64,000 nucleotides of DNA, taken from assembly GCF_016801025.1 (NCBI RefSeq), contig NZ_CP068983.1:4332501-4396500 (forward strand), given 5' to 3'. The position numbers and the translations under genes are program-made. Below are positions 1 to 7,236 of this stretch, piece after piece (within the stretch, counting starts at the first letter, position 1; every line of letters starts with the position of its first letter). This DNA is from Paradevosia shaoguanensis. Its GTDB lineage: Bacteria > Pseudomonadota > Alphaproteobacteria > Rhizobiales > Devosiaceae. The notes beneath the pieces were generated by a model, which saw only the letters and a list, made by a program, of their open reading frames with translations, made no database searches and was not told the origin of the DNA.

Positions 1-999
1 TCCAAGTGTCGCTTTCACGGAGACCCATCCGTCATCAATGAAGGCCTTGAGAGTTGCTTCTCCAGGCGCCATCGGGTCTGCGCCATCGCGGACAAGCTTG
101 TTTATGAAGCCCTCAATGACCTCATCAGGCCTTGACTGACGATCTCGAAAAGATCGCGCCACCGAGCGCAGCACTTCCCCCTCTGCTCTGGTGAAGCTTC
201 GGACCCAACGGGCATGCGGCGTCGGCCTTGTCCTCGCCCAGGTCACGGATACTTCGAATCCATCACCGGTCTGGCTTAGGGAAGCTGCGGCGTCACAGAG
301 GTTCGCGCTAACTCCCAAATGCACGGACCTGGCAAACACGCCGTCCGGTCCGCCTGACAATAGACTCTCAACACCTGACGCCGCCGCATCAAGGCCTGTC
401 GTTAGGCGCCGTGTAACTCTGCGTTCGTAGGGCTCGTCCTGGAAGTTAGGCCAAAACACAGCTTGTTCAGGTTGAAGCTGAGGCGGAACCGGGGCCAAAA
501 GGGCAACGACAAAGCTCCCCTGCTCCGTTTGACCAAGCCGAACACGACTTAAGAAGTCGTCAGCTTGCTTAACTTTACCTGCTCGGTAAGTTCGCTGTGG
601 GCTCCAGGCAGCACATGCCGCGGACAGCATCAAATCACGAGAGTTACGAACTAATTCAACACCATCATCTACTGAAACCGAGCCATCACTGTCGGCTTCA
701 GCTATTCGAACCCGAACTACGTCTTTGTCAGCAGAAACCAGATCTCTATATACCTGAAGCTCGTCACGGCCCTCGTGCCTCGCGATGCGCCAAATTAGTT
801 CACCAATCACGGAGGCGTAGTCGCCTAGCGCCTCTGTCACGGGGACGACCAACTCATCCGCGAGGGGCTTGTTGGCGTAAACGACGGAATGCTCACCGTA
901 GGCCTCCAAGTTGGCCCAACCTTCTGAAATCAGATACGCCGCCACGGCGGCCGGAGAGACCGCTCTGAGTGCCTCGGCGTCGGTAATGCGTGCCTTCAT
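1..999 (-). CDS. Unrecognised protein, second gene of a coupled pair (3' end outside window)
   Basis: The reading frame is open from ATG at 999 to the left edge, giving at least 333 residues. The start codon overlaps the stop of the DUF4365-like gene (shared ATGA), so the two are probably translationally coupled. The sequence looks soluble, with no membrane segment or signal peptide. The most motif-like stretch is RVRLGQTEQGSFVVALL at residues 152-168. I do not recognise the family with certainty. It sits where the tape-measure gene would be expected in a siphovirus tail operon but does not resemble a tape measure, so it is probably cargo. A role with the upstream nuclease-like protein is inference only. 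Confidence 0.8.
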   Translation of the reverse strand, partial: MKARITDAEALRAVSPAAVAAYLISEGWANLEAYGEHSVVYANKPLADELVVPVTEALGDYASVIGELIWRIARHEGRDELQVYRDLVSADKDVVRVRIAEADSDGSVSVDDGVELVRNSRDLMLSAACAAWSPQRTYRAGKVKQADDFLSRVRLGQTEQGSFVVALLAPVPPQLQPEQAVFWPNFQDEPYERRVTRRLTTGLDAAASGVESLLSGGPDGVFARSVHLGVSANLCDAAASLSQTGDGFEVSVTWARTRPTPHARWVRSFTRAEGEVLRSVARSFRDRQSRPDEVIEGFINKLVRDGADPMAPGEATLKAFIDDGWVSVKATLG

Positions 1000-1508
1000 T
1001 CTATCTTCCCCAGCCGCGACATCTCCATCAAGCGGCGCAGAGCGGGAACGTCAAAAACGTTCTGTCTTGGGATCGGCACACTTACAGTTGCCCTATTTTC
1101 TGTGGGTTCCGCGTCGCGCAATGACACCCAGTACGCACAACGTTGGATTACTAACTGTTCTGAGCTGGCCGTTAGCCATTTTTCTGGTTCCGATGGGAGA
1201 TCCAACACCACAAGAATCCGTGGCGTCTGAGTTGCCACTCGCAGGTCTTCATAGTTTTTCAGTTTGACCGGATACGAAAAGTGCACCTCTGACCCCTTGA
1301 GGTTGACGGTCGACTTAAGCTGGATGTCCAGCTTGGGGCGCATTTGCCCACCTGCCCAAATCTGCAGATCGATGCTATCGCGGTCAGGCTGAGGCGCCTC
1401 GCTGCAATTGTACCCGGCATGGGCGGCGATAGCATAGACGTAGGCTATCGAAAGAGCGCTCTCGACGTCCGTTTGGTGCAGTAAAGCATCCCCATCAAGC
1501 AACTTCAT
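996..1508 (-). CDS. DUF4365-like protein, candidate PD-(D/E)XK-type nuclease
   Basis: A 170-residue soluble protein. The opening helix (residues 14-35) is followed by an acidic strand DSIDLQI (44-50) and then LDIQLKST (60-67). This acid plus Q-x-K arrangement is typical of DUF4365 proteins and resembles a PD-(D/E)XK nuclease core. I chose ATG 1508, preceded by GGGGG; a TTG at 1517 is the alternative. The gene has its own likely promoter (1530-1557) and shares ATGA with the next gene. It interrupts the tail operon between the tail chaperones and the rest of the tail genes. Nuclease activity and a defence role are inferred from family and context. Confidence 0.75.
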   Translation of the reverse strand: MKLLDGDALLHQTDVESALSIAYVYAIAAHAGYNCSEAPQPDRDSIDLQIWAGGQMRPKLDIQLKSTVNLKGSEVHFSYPVKLKNYEDLRVATQTPRILVVLDLPSEPEKWLTASSEQLVIQRCAYWVSLRDAEPTENRATVSVPIPRQNVFDVPALRRLMEMSRLGKIE

Positions 1509-1529
1509 GACCCCCAAAACTCACTAGAG

Positions 1530-1557
1530 ATCATATTGAGGATTCGTTGATAAACAA
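1530..1557 (-). promoter_or_regulatory. Candidate sigma-70 promoter of the DUF4365 pair
   Basis: On the minus strand, TTGTTT (1557-1552) and TATGAT (1535-1530) are separated by 16 bases, about 20 bases before the start at 1508. The gap is AT-rich compared with its surroundings. A private promoter would let the pair be expressed in the lysogen when the tail operon is silent. Confidence 0.5.
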
Positions 1558-1606
1558 TCCTATGGCTTCTTGGAATCTGGCTCAGTACTTCACACTCCCA
1601 CTTGCG

Positions 1607-2319
1607 CTAAGAAACGCCATCGTGGTTCGCTGAGCCGGCAACGGCCAAGAACGAGCCATCCATATCCATCAGAATGGCCGCCTCTTCGGGCCGGACAACA
1701 TGCCCGGTCCGTTGCACCCATGCCATCATCTCGGTGTTGGTCACGGGATTGGGGCCATTGAACCCAGCTGGTTGTGACCGGCGCAGATCCCAGAACCACT
1801 CCCAGAGGTACTCCCCAACCGGCGGGACCTCCACCGGGGGGCTTTCGTGGCCGAAACGCGCATTTCGTTCCCTGCGCGTTTCGCCGTCTTTGTCGGGGAA
1901 GTCATAGCGGACGAGGACGCGGACGGCCTCGGCCAGTTCCTCCCCTATTTCTGAAAAAAAGCGGCTTCATCCGTCAGGGCAGCGTCGATCTGCTGGGCGA
2001 GCCACGGGGCATCGGTCAGAACGATCTTAAGGTTGCCCGAGGTGAAGTCCAGCTTCTTGCCCTTCCAATCGGACTCCCCGCCCCACTCCCAGCCGACGAC
2101 GGCGGCCATAAGGAGTTCGTTTCCGTTCTCCTCGATCGTCTCGGCTGTAGTGGTCTTGTTGCGGGCGCGCAGAGCCTTGTTCTGGAGCCGGCGACGGACG
2201 GCGGCCACCCGCTCATCCTGCAGCGACACGGCCTTGATGACGAGCCCGGTCGGCTCTCCCGTCCCCGGATGGGTGATCGGAATGTCGATGGTGTCAGGCT
2301 TGATGGTCGAGAGGTCCAT
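1607..2319 (-). CDS. Tail assembly chaperone GT, product of -1 frameshifting
   Basis: Residues 1-122 are read in the G frame; a -1 slip on the T7 run at 1960-1954 then continues 115 more residues to a TAG at 1607-1609, giving about 237 residues. The -1 frame is open without a stop from the slippery site through position 1834. The extension contains EYLWEWFWDLRRS and ends in a helix rich in M, D and A, the usual look of the T part of siphovirus tail chaperones. In lambda, G and GT coat the tape measure during tail assembly. Gene order (tail tube, then chaperones) fits. The downstream frame has only a GTG candidate start at 1834, so independent translation is less likely. Confidence 0.8.
1945..2319 (-). 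CDS. Tail assembly chaperone G
   Basis: A 124-residue acidic protein that terminates two codons after the slippery run (…AAFFQK-stop). It is the 0-frame product of the G/GT pair. It follows the tail tube gene by 9 bases, as in many siphophages. Helical segments around residues 35-75 carry no catalytic motif. Excess of G over GT is expected because frameshifting is partial. The assignment rests on position, size and the slippery site; sequence alone would only support a hypothetical protein. Confidence 0.75.
   Translation of the reverse strand: MDLSTIKPDTIDIPITHPGTGEPTGLVIKAVSLQDERVAAVRRRLQNKALRARNKTTTAETIEENGNELLMAAVVGWEWGGESDWKGKKLDFTSGNLKIVLTDAPWLAQQIDAALTDEAAFFQK
1954..1960 (-). promoter_or_regulatory. 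-1 ribosomal frameshift slippery heptamer
   Basis: The mRNA reads GC T-TTT-TTT CAG AAA TAG, an X-XXY-YYZ heptamer in the correct phase for simultaneous -1 slippage, six bases before the 0-frame stop. After the slip the -1 frame is open for 115 codons. No strong downstream stem-loop was worked out. Confidence 0.8.
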
Positions 2320-2328
2320 GTGCGCTCC

Positions 2329-3072
2329 TTACGCGGCGATGACGTCGGCGGTAGCGCCGCTGGTCTTCGAGAGATTGCCGGCCGAGTTCGTGGCGGTCAC
2401 AGCGACCGAGATGTCGGCGCCCACGTCTCCGACGACCGGCACATAGGTTTTGCCGCTGGCCCCCGCGATATTGGTGCCCGCCTTCTTCCACCGGTAGGCA
2501 AAGGACGGCTCGCCGGTCCACTCACCGGACAGAGCAGTGAGCACCTGCCCAACCTGGGCGATCCCGGCGATGGCCGGCAGGAGCGTATTGGTCGGCGCAA
2601 CGATGGACTGCGGGTCAACGACGATTTCGCGCTGATTGAGCGCCATCGTGAAGACTTCAAGGATGAAGTCCTCGTTCCGGCCATTGGGGCGCGTCGGCCC
2701 GGTCACGAGGCCGCGGTTGTAGTAGACCGAGTTGGTGTGGTCCGCGTCCGGGGCGTCCTTGTCCTCGAACTTGAACGCATAGTTGAAATTGGTCTTGGCC
2801 GCAGCGCGCAGCGCGACCTGGCCGGGATCGGTCGGGTTGCGGGCGCATTCGATCGTCGGATCGCCAGCGTTCGAGATGCCCTTCCCCTTCTGAGTCACAT
2901 CCGTGGCCAGTTCGTCATAGGAAACGACATTGGTCTGCGTGCCGCTCTCGCCGATCGCGCCGACATTGCCGATCTCGATCCACGTCAGCGCCTCGAACGC
3001 TGCCTGATCGAGGACGTTCGGCTGCGGGGTAGTGCAGATGTAGGCCTTGCGGTCCTTGTTGGTCCGTGCCAT
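2329..3072 (-). CDS. Major tail tube protein with C-terminal Ig-like domain
   Basis: A 247-residue protein. Residues 1-165 have the layout of siphovirus tail tube subunits. Residues about 166-245 form a bacterial Ig-like domain (PAIAGIAQVGQVLTA... YRWKKAG... ISVAVTATNSAG), a common decoration on tail tubes that projects from the virion. The start at 3072 is preceded by a strong GGAGAG site. A terminator-like hairpin lies just upstream (3099-3118), so this abundant protein may be transcribed or processed apart from the connector genes. The gene is followed at 9 bases by the tail chaperone. Confidence 0.8.
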   Translation of the reverse strand: MARTNKDRKAYICTTPQPNVLDQAAFEALTWIEIGNVGAIGESGTQTNVVSYDELATDVTQKGKGISNAGDPTIECARNPTDPGQVALRAAAKTNFNYAFKFEDKDAPDADHTNSVYYNRGLVTGPTRPNGRNEDFILEVFTMALNQREIVVDPQSIVAPTNTLLPAIAGIAQVGQVLTALSGEWTGEPSFAYRWKKAGTNIAGASGKTYVPVVGDVGADISVAVTATNSAGNLSKTSGATADVIAA

Positions 3073-3098
3073 CGCTGGCTCTCCTTCTCAATGGCATG

Positions 3099-3118
3099 AA
3101 AAGCCGCCCGGAGGCGGC
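3099..3118 (-). terminator. GC hairpin with U-run upstream of tail tube gene
   Basis: On the minus strand a 6-bp GCCGCC/GGCGGC stem with a 4-base loop is followed by TTTT and CATGCC. The same 16-base hairpin recurs at 8058-8073. It lies between the tail terminator and tail tube genes inside the late operon, so late transcription must read through it, or it acts in mRNA processing. Confidence 0.6.
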
Positions 3119-3143
3119 GTGTGACCCGGATGGCCGGGATGGA

Positions 3144-3569
3144 TTAGGCAAAGCACTCGTAGGGCACGCTCACCGGAGTCATCCAGCGAGCGCTCGCATC
3201 GTCGCGGAAGCCCTGCGCCACTGTCGGGCGGGCGGTGATGTCTACGCGGGCTCCCGAATAGACCAGCGATAGCCCGGCCGGGAAATGCGCTGCCACCTGC
3301 CCCGCGATCTCCCTCGCAACCGTCTCGCCGTTTAGAACCGCCAGCGGGTACATGGCAGATATCTGCAGGATGCCGCGATACCAGTGCGGGTCGGCGCCCT
3401 TGAGGAATAGGCGCTCGGTGCGGTTAGGAAGGTGCGTGACCCTGAGATAGGCCCCGGCCGGCGCCGTAAACGCCTCGTTCGGCCAAGCCACTGGGTGAAC
3501 AGTGTTGAGCACCAAGGTCTCCACCCTGCCCCGTAGCGCGAGCCAGATTGCCGTTTCGATTGCGGGCAT
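3144..3569 (-). CDS. Tail terminator / tail completion protein (DUF4128-like)
   Basis: A 141-residue protein in the position of gpU-type tail terminators, between the HK97 gp10-like gene and the tail tube. The pattern PNEAFTAPAGAYLRVTHLPNRTERLF followed by a GILQISAMYP strand matches the DUF4128 type. It would close the tail tube and dock it to the connector. ATG 3569 lies four bases upstream of the preceding gene's stop region. The call rests on order and pattern. Confidence 0.65.
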   Translation of the reverse strand: MPAIETAIWLALRGRVETLVLNTVHPVAWPNEAFTAPAGAYLRVTHLPNRTERLFLKGADPHWYRGILQISAMYPLAVLNGETVAREIAGQVAAHFPAGLSLVYSGARVDITARPTVAQGFRDDASARWMTPVSVPYECFA

Positions 3570-3572
3570 CGC

Positions 3573-3977
3573 CTATTCCTTGCTCAGCTCGCGCGCGACG
3601 GCATCAACGATCGGTCGCCATCTCTGCACGGTAAGGCGAACCATGCCGTTGGGTGCCTGGCTGGAATAGCCATACTCGAGCTGCCCAGCGTAAGGCAGGT
3701 TGTTGACGAGGTAGATCACCTGCCCCGCTGAGAGGTTCATCGCCTCCGCCTGGACCTTCGAAATCGTCGCGATGCCCGCTTTGTCGTCGAGCTCCAGCGT
3801 GCCTTGCGGGATACGTCCGATCGCGACCTGCCAATTACCCCGGAAGCGTCCCGTATCCACGGGCGACATCATGATCACCTCGGAGAAGACATCGAGGGCA
3901 ATTTTGCGAATAGCAGTATCGATCTTCGCCTCGGTCTTGCGATTGAAAGCTGTGACCTGTGCAGCAAATCCCGGCAT
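3573..3977 (-). CDS. HK97 gp10-like neck / tail protein
   Basis: 134 residues from ATG 3977; the longer frame to 4076 would run into the oppositely oriented Excalibur gene. SPVDTGRFRGNW (near residue 40) followed by a C-terminal LEYGYSSQAPNGMVRLTVQRW is characteristic of HK97 gp10-like proteins, which act at the head-tail interface or as tail completion factors. It lies immediately upstream of the tail terminator. Confidence 0.7.
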   Translation of the reverse strand: MPGFAAQVTAFNRKTEAKIDTAIRKIALDVFSEVIMMSPVDTGRFRGNWQVAIGRIPQGTLELDDKAGIATISKVQAEAMNLSAGQVIYLVNNLPYAGQLEYGYSSQAPNGMVRLTVQRWRPIVDAVARELSKE

Positions 3978-4027
3978 CTGGACAATCCTTTGCTGCGTAT
4001 GCACGAATAGCGGCGGGGGTACTTCAA

Positions 4028-4282
4028 ATGAGAATTGCGATATCCATCGCGTTGATGCTTTCGTCGGCACCAGCATTTGCTGGAAACCTAAGCACCGCGC
4101 TCTTACCAGAAACCGGCATTGTCATCGCACAGAGCTGGAGTTGCGATCAGCGCAAGACTTGCGGGAAAATCAGATCTTGCGATGAAGCCACCTGGTATCT
4201 GTACAACTGCCGTTGGGGCGGCAAGCTGGACGGAGACGACGACGGCGCACCCTGCGAAAATCTTTGCGGCAGCAACAATTAG
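4028..4282 (+). CDS. Small secreted Excalibur-like protein (moron)
   Basis: 84 residues from ATG 4028 after GGGGG. Residues 1-19 form a signal peptide (MRIAISIALMLSSAPAFA). The mature part has TCGKIRSCDEATWYLYNC and LDGDDDGAPCENLC, the paired cysteines and D-x-D-x-D-G-x-x-C-E loop of Excalibur calcium-binding domains. It is on the + strand inside the leftward head-tail block, and its stop overlaps the stop of the gene at 4279. Likely periplasmic. A lysogen-expressed function is inferred; none is known. Confidence 0.65.
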   Translation: MRIAISIALMLSSAPAFAGNLSTALLPETGIVIAQSWSCDQRKTCGKIRSCDEATWYLYNCRWGGKLDGDDDGAPCENLCGSNN

Positions 4283-4689
4283 CGGCTGACGATCAGGTCG
4301 TGGAGGACAGGAACGCCGGCCGGCGCCAACATCTTGGCCGCCGAAACGATCCATGGCTCGCCCCCCACATATTCATTGCCGACAAACTCACCATTGACGA
4401 GCAAGATGTCGGTCGTGGTGGGCACAATGGCGAGACCAACGGGCGAGACCAAAGCTTGCTGATCGCTCGCTTTGATGACGGTGCCTGATATGTCGCGCCC
4501 CACGTCTTGCAGATCGATCGGCAGGAGCGCGACGGTCACCCGATGGCAGGTGGTCACGTTCGTCGGCGGGTCCCAAGGGTTTGGTCCTGGCGTGGAGACT
4601 GAGCGCGGGATCGCGCCGATCTGGCCGAACTCAGCGATCAGATCTTCGGCGTCCTGCTGGCTCTGGAGGTAGTCGAACTTTTCCACCAT
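4279..4689 (-). CDS. Putative head-tail stopper / adaptor protein
   Basis: 136 residues with no recognised motif by eye. It lies between the DnaT-like connector gene and the HK97 gp10-like gene, where siphophages encode head-closure or stopper proteins. The middle is beta-rich (RVTVALLPIDLQDVG... ILLVNGEFVG), fitting small SH3-like closure proteins. The start at 4689 is four bases from the preceding stop. Assignment is by position only. Confidence 0.5.
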   Translation of the reverse strand: MVEKFDYLQSQQDAEDLIAEFGQIGAIPRSVSTPGPNPWDPPTNVTTCHRVTVALLPIDLQDVGRDISGTVIKASDQQALVSPVGLAIVPTTTDILLVNGEFVGNEYVGGEPWIVSAAKMLAPAGVPVLHDLIVSR

Positions 4690-4692
4690 GGC

Positions 4693-5133
4693 CTATACCC
4701 GGAGAATGTCTACCGACGCGCCACCCGCGGGGCGCAGCAGACCGGCGAGAAGCTGATCGATGATTGCAATGTCGGGCCGCACTGCCGACGCTTTAGAAGC
4801 TTCGGAGTACTCAAGCTCCTTCTCAAGCGGCCCTACTTTCTTCCGCTCCCGCCTGAGCACCTTTGAGGCGATGAAGTCGGGGTTGAGCGAGCCTGGCGAG
4901 ACGAGCTCTCGGCGTGCGGCTTCTATGATCGCGTATTTCACCTCCGCGGGGGCATCGTCATTGTGCCATTCGTTTGCCCAACGACCGTTTCCGATGCCGG
5001 CAATGTAATCTTGGGCCCGCCGGATAGCACCGGCCTTCACCTGGTCGGGGCCGACCCACTCCGCCCAGGCACGCAGGATCGCGTAGGCGTCGGCGTCGAC
5101 AACTGAGACCGCTGGGTCGGTGAAGCTCAGCAT
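4693..5133 (-). CDS. Head-tail connector with DnaT-like domain
   Basis: 146 residues from ATG 5133, overlapping the preceding gene's end by 7 bases. The helical sequence with DADAYAILRAWAEW near the start and KYAIIEAARRELV in the middle is typical of phage proteins labelled DnaT-like ssDNA-binding, usually found directly after the capsid gene as adaptor proteins. A longer in-frame extension to 5232 overlaps the upstream gene and is unlikely. Expected to join the portal vertex to the tail. Confidence 0.6.
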   Translation of the reverse strand: MLSFTDPAVSVVDADAYAILRAWAEWVGPDQVKAGAIRRAQDYIAGIGNGRWANEWHNDDAPAEVKYAIIEAARRELVSPGSLNPDFIASKVLRRERKKVGPLEKELEYSEASKASAVRPDIAIIDQLLAGLLRPAGGASVDILRV

Positions 5134-5582
5134 GCGAAATCCCCATGCGATATCGCGCGCACACGGCCAAAGGCACTCGATCCATGCTCCTTGGTCGCTT
5201 CGATCGCCTCGACGGCACTGGCTCCGGCCCACAAGGCACCAAATGCTGTCGCGGAGCCCCCACCGATGGCGAAATACGGGGCGTCGTAAGCCTCGACGCC
5301 CTTTGCTGCGATAAGCCGAACTGGGCCGCCAGGACTCACAGCGAGCACGATGAACGAATTTCCATCATCGCCAACAGCTTCGGGTTTCGGCATCGTCGCA
5401 GGATCTGCTCCAGCCCTTACCCATTCGAGGAAAGCCATCGCCTCGGGAGCGTGACCGGCAGCGCCGTAAAGGGTGCCGTCTGGGCCTTGGGCAAGCTTGT
5501 CCGCCCAGCCATGGCAGGCATCGCCCATCCAAGAGCCGCTATCTGCGGCCATTATCCCGTCGCGATACGCGATTGTGGTCAT
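5127..5582 (-). CDS. HslV/proteasome-beta-like Ntn hydrolase in the head module
   Basis: 151 residues from ATG 5582. The N-terminus MTTIAYRDGIMAADS resembles the mature start of HslV. After Met removal Thr1 would be the nucleophile, Asp13 (AADS) and Lys28 (ADKL) fall where HslV has Asp17 and Lys33, and LYGAAG follows as in HslV. YFAIGGGSATAFGALWAG resembles the HslV glycine-rich segment. It sits between a conserved capsid-module gene and the connectors, where no head protease is otherwise seen. A peptidase role in head maturation or in host protein turnover is inference. Confidence 0.65.
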   Translation of the reverse strand: MTTIAYRDGIMAADSGSWMGDACHGWADKLAQGPDGTLYGAAGHAPEAMAFLEWVRAGADPATMPKPEAVGDDGNSFIVLAVSPGGPVRLIAAKGVEAYDAPYFAIGGGSATAFGALWAGASAVEAIEATKEHGSSAFGRVRAISHGDFAC

Positions 5583-5611
5583 GGTCTGCCTCTCCGTCGC
5601 AAGGCCCGGGG

Positions 5612-6070
5612 TCAAGCAGCTTTGGCCAGTTCCTCGAGCTGATCGCGCGTCTCGTCCGACACACCGACACCCTTGCCGGTAAGAAAGGTCTTCAGTTCCG
5701 TGTCGCTGAGCAGCTTGATGAGTGCAGCGACGATCTCGTCCTTCTTGTCGGGCGTGGCGTCGCCCAGCACCTTTTTGGCGGCGGATTTGAAGGCCATGAA
5801 GTTTCCACCGGCCGTGCCCAGCGCATCGAGGGCGGCAGAAGTATTCAGAGCGCCTGCCCCGTCACCGCCGGTAGCAGAATTGGCCGCCGTCGCCTGCTGA
5901 GGAACGGCTATCGTGGCCTCAGCGCCGATGGAGCCGTCGCGGATTTCTGCATCAGCCGGGGCGAACGATGCGTCGACGATCCGGTAGCCCTCGCTGTTGA
6001 GCTGGCGCTTGAGTTCGGGCAGGACGGGATGGCGAACGAAAGCGGTCTTATCGAGTACGATCTTGGACAT
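5612..6070 (-). CDS. Conserved head-module protein of unknown function
   Basis: 152 residues from ATG 6070 with GGAAAG upstream; the frame to 6580 antisense-overlaps nothing but lies inside the capsid gene and is not the start. Residues 15-45 (HPVLPELKRQLNSEGYRIVD) could form a compact domain, residues 50-80 are low-complexity Ala/Gly/Thr, and the last 60 are helical and charged. It lies right after the capsid gene. It could be a decoration or head-completion protein, but no motif supports one choice. Confidence 0.6.
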   Translation of the reverse strand: MSKIVLDKTAFVRHPVLPELKRQLNSEGYRIVDASFAPADAEIRDGSIGAEATIAVPQQATAANSATGGDGAGALNTSAALDALGTAGGNFMAFKSAAKKVLGDATPDKKDEIVAALIKLLSDTELKTFLTGKGVGVSDETRDQLEELAKAA

Positions 6071-6137
6071 GGTGTCTTTCCTTTCTGGCCTTGGTGATGG
6101 AGGCGAGCGAACCCGCCTCCACTGCAAAAGCCAGCGC

Positions 6138-7121
6138 TTAGGCCTGGCCGATGGCCATGACACCGGCGGTGTGCTTGATCGACGTCGCCACCTTGTCCCA
6201 ATTGGAGCCGGTGCCAAGCTCGGCATCGGTCGGAGACTTGCCGCCGTTCGTTTCGTCCCAGGTGTACCCCTTGAGGCCGAGGCCGAAGGTGTAGTCGATC
6301 TGCAGCGTGGTCTCGATCCGCTCCTTGCCGTTGCTCGTCTCGATGTTCGAGATGATGTCGCGGCTGTCCGACACGGTTGCGGCGTTGGACGCCAACGAGA
6401 GCACGCGACGCTTGGCAGGAACTTCCGGCGGTCCCGCATCCCCCGCGGTGTAGAGCGCGGGAGCATCGGTAACGACGACCGTGCGGCCGAGGATGTCCAC
6501 GACGCGCACGTTGCCGGCCTGGAAGAGGGTCTGGCCGTTGGTGAGGTTCTGACCGATGAAGCCGTGATAGCTGGCACCATCCATCACCTGAGCAACCAGA
6601 AGCGGCGAGTGGTCACCGAACAAGGCATGGCTATCGTTGACCGCGACGTAGTCCACCTTCTTGGTCGCCGACACGTCCACCGTAGTCGCATTGCCCTGAT
6701 TGCCGATGGCGGCGACGAGAGCGGCGATCGAGGTGTTGAGCTGGTCCTGCAGCAGCGCCTCGGCGAAGTTGCGGGAGGCGACCTCGATCCCCTCTGCCGT
6801 AGGCTTGTTGAGCCAGGTCATCTGCGACGGCTCGAACCTCACCGGGCCGAAGCCGCCAGCAACCTTCACCGAAGAGTGCTTGAGCTGGGTCAGGTCGGTG
6901 GCAGCGGCGGCATTGTTCGTGGCGTAACGGTTCACACGGCGGCGAGCCGAGTGGATGGCAGCGTAGAACGACTCCTGCAGGAAATCGCCCTCGAAGCCTT
7001 CGGTGGTCAGGCGGATCGCGCCGCCGGACGCACCATTGAACTTGTCGACGAGCTGCGCCAGCGTCTCGATCGTCGCCGGCATGATGTACTTGTTGAAGAC
7101 CTGCATCTGGGACAGGGACAT
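6138..7121 (-). CDS. Major capsid protein
   Basis: 327 residues directly downstream of the scaffold gene and upstream of connectors, the canonical place of the major capsid protein. Features include KYIMPATIETLAQLVDKFN near the N-terminus and a C-terminal region with DYTFGLGLKGYTWDETNGG followed by WDKVATSIKHTAGVMAIG, as in capsid proteins of other alphaproteobacterial siphophages. There is no N-terminal propeptide of HK97 type; the separate scaffold gene substitutes for it. Start at 7121 is unambiguous. Confidence 0.8.
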   Translation of the reverse strand: MSLSQMQVFNKYIMPATIETLAQLVDKFNGASGGAIRLTTEGFEGDFLQESFYAAIHSARRRVNRYATNNAAAATDLTQLKHSSVKVAGGFGPVRFEPSQMTWLNKPTAEGIEVASRNFAEALLQDQLNTSIAALVAAIGNQGNATTVDVSATKKVDYVAVNDSHALFGDHSPLLVAQVMDGASYHGFIGQNLTNGQTLFQAGNVRVVDILGRTVVVTDAPALYTAGDAGPPEVPAKRRVLSLASNAATVSDSRDIISNIETSNGKERIETTLQIDYTFGLGLKGYTWDETNGGKSPTDAELGTGSNWDKVATSIKHTAGVMAIGQA

Positions 7122-7236
7122 AGCTGAACCTCAATGTTCCGATTGTGGGTGATGTTGGGGTGTGCCGTCAGACCGGCTGAGTGGCGCATCGCGCCGGGCC
7201 GCACCCCATCGAGGGCAGCCGAGAGACACGAACCGG

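Noticed and set aside
1-999. Tape-measure protein
   Set aside because: A tape measure is expected after the tail chaperones, but this protein has no long hydrophobic/coiled repeats and is coupled to a DUF4365 gene.
1774-3099. 441-codon open frame on the + strand
   Set aside because: It lies antisense to the tail tube and chaperone genes, which have clear domains; its Arg/Gly/Asp-rich product is typical of GC-rich antisense frames.
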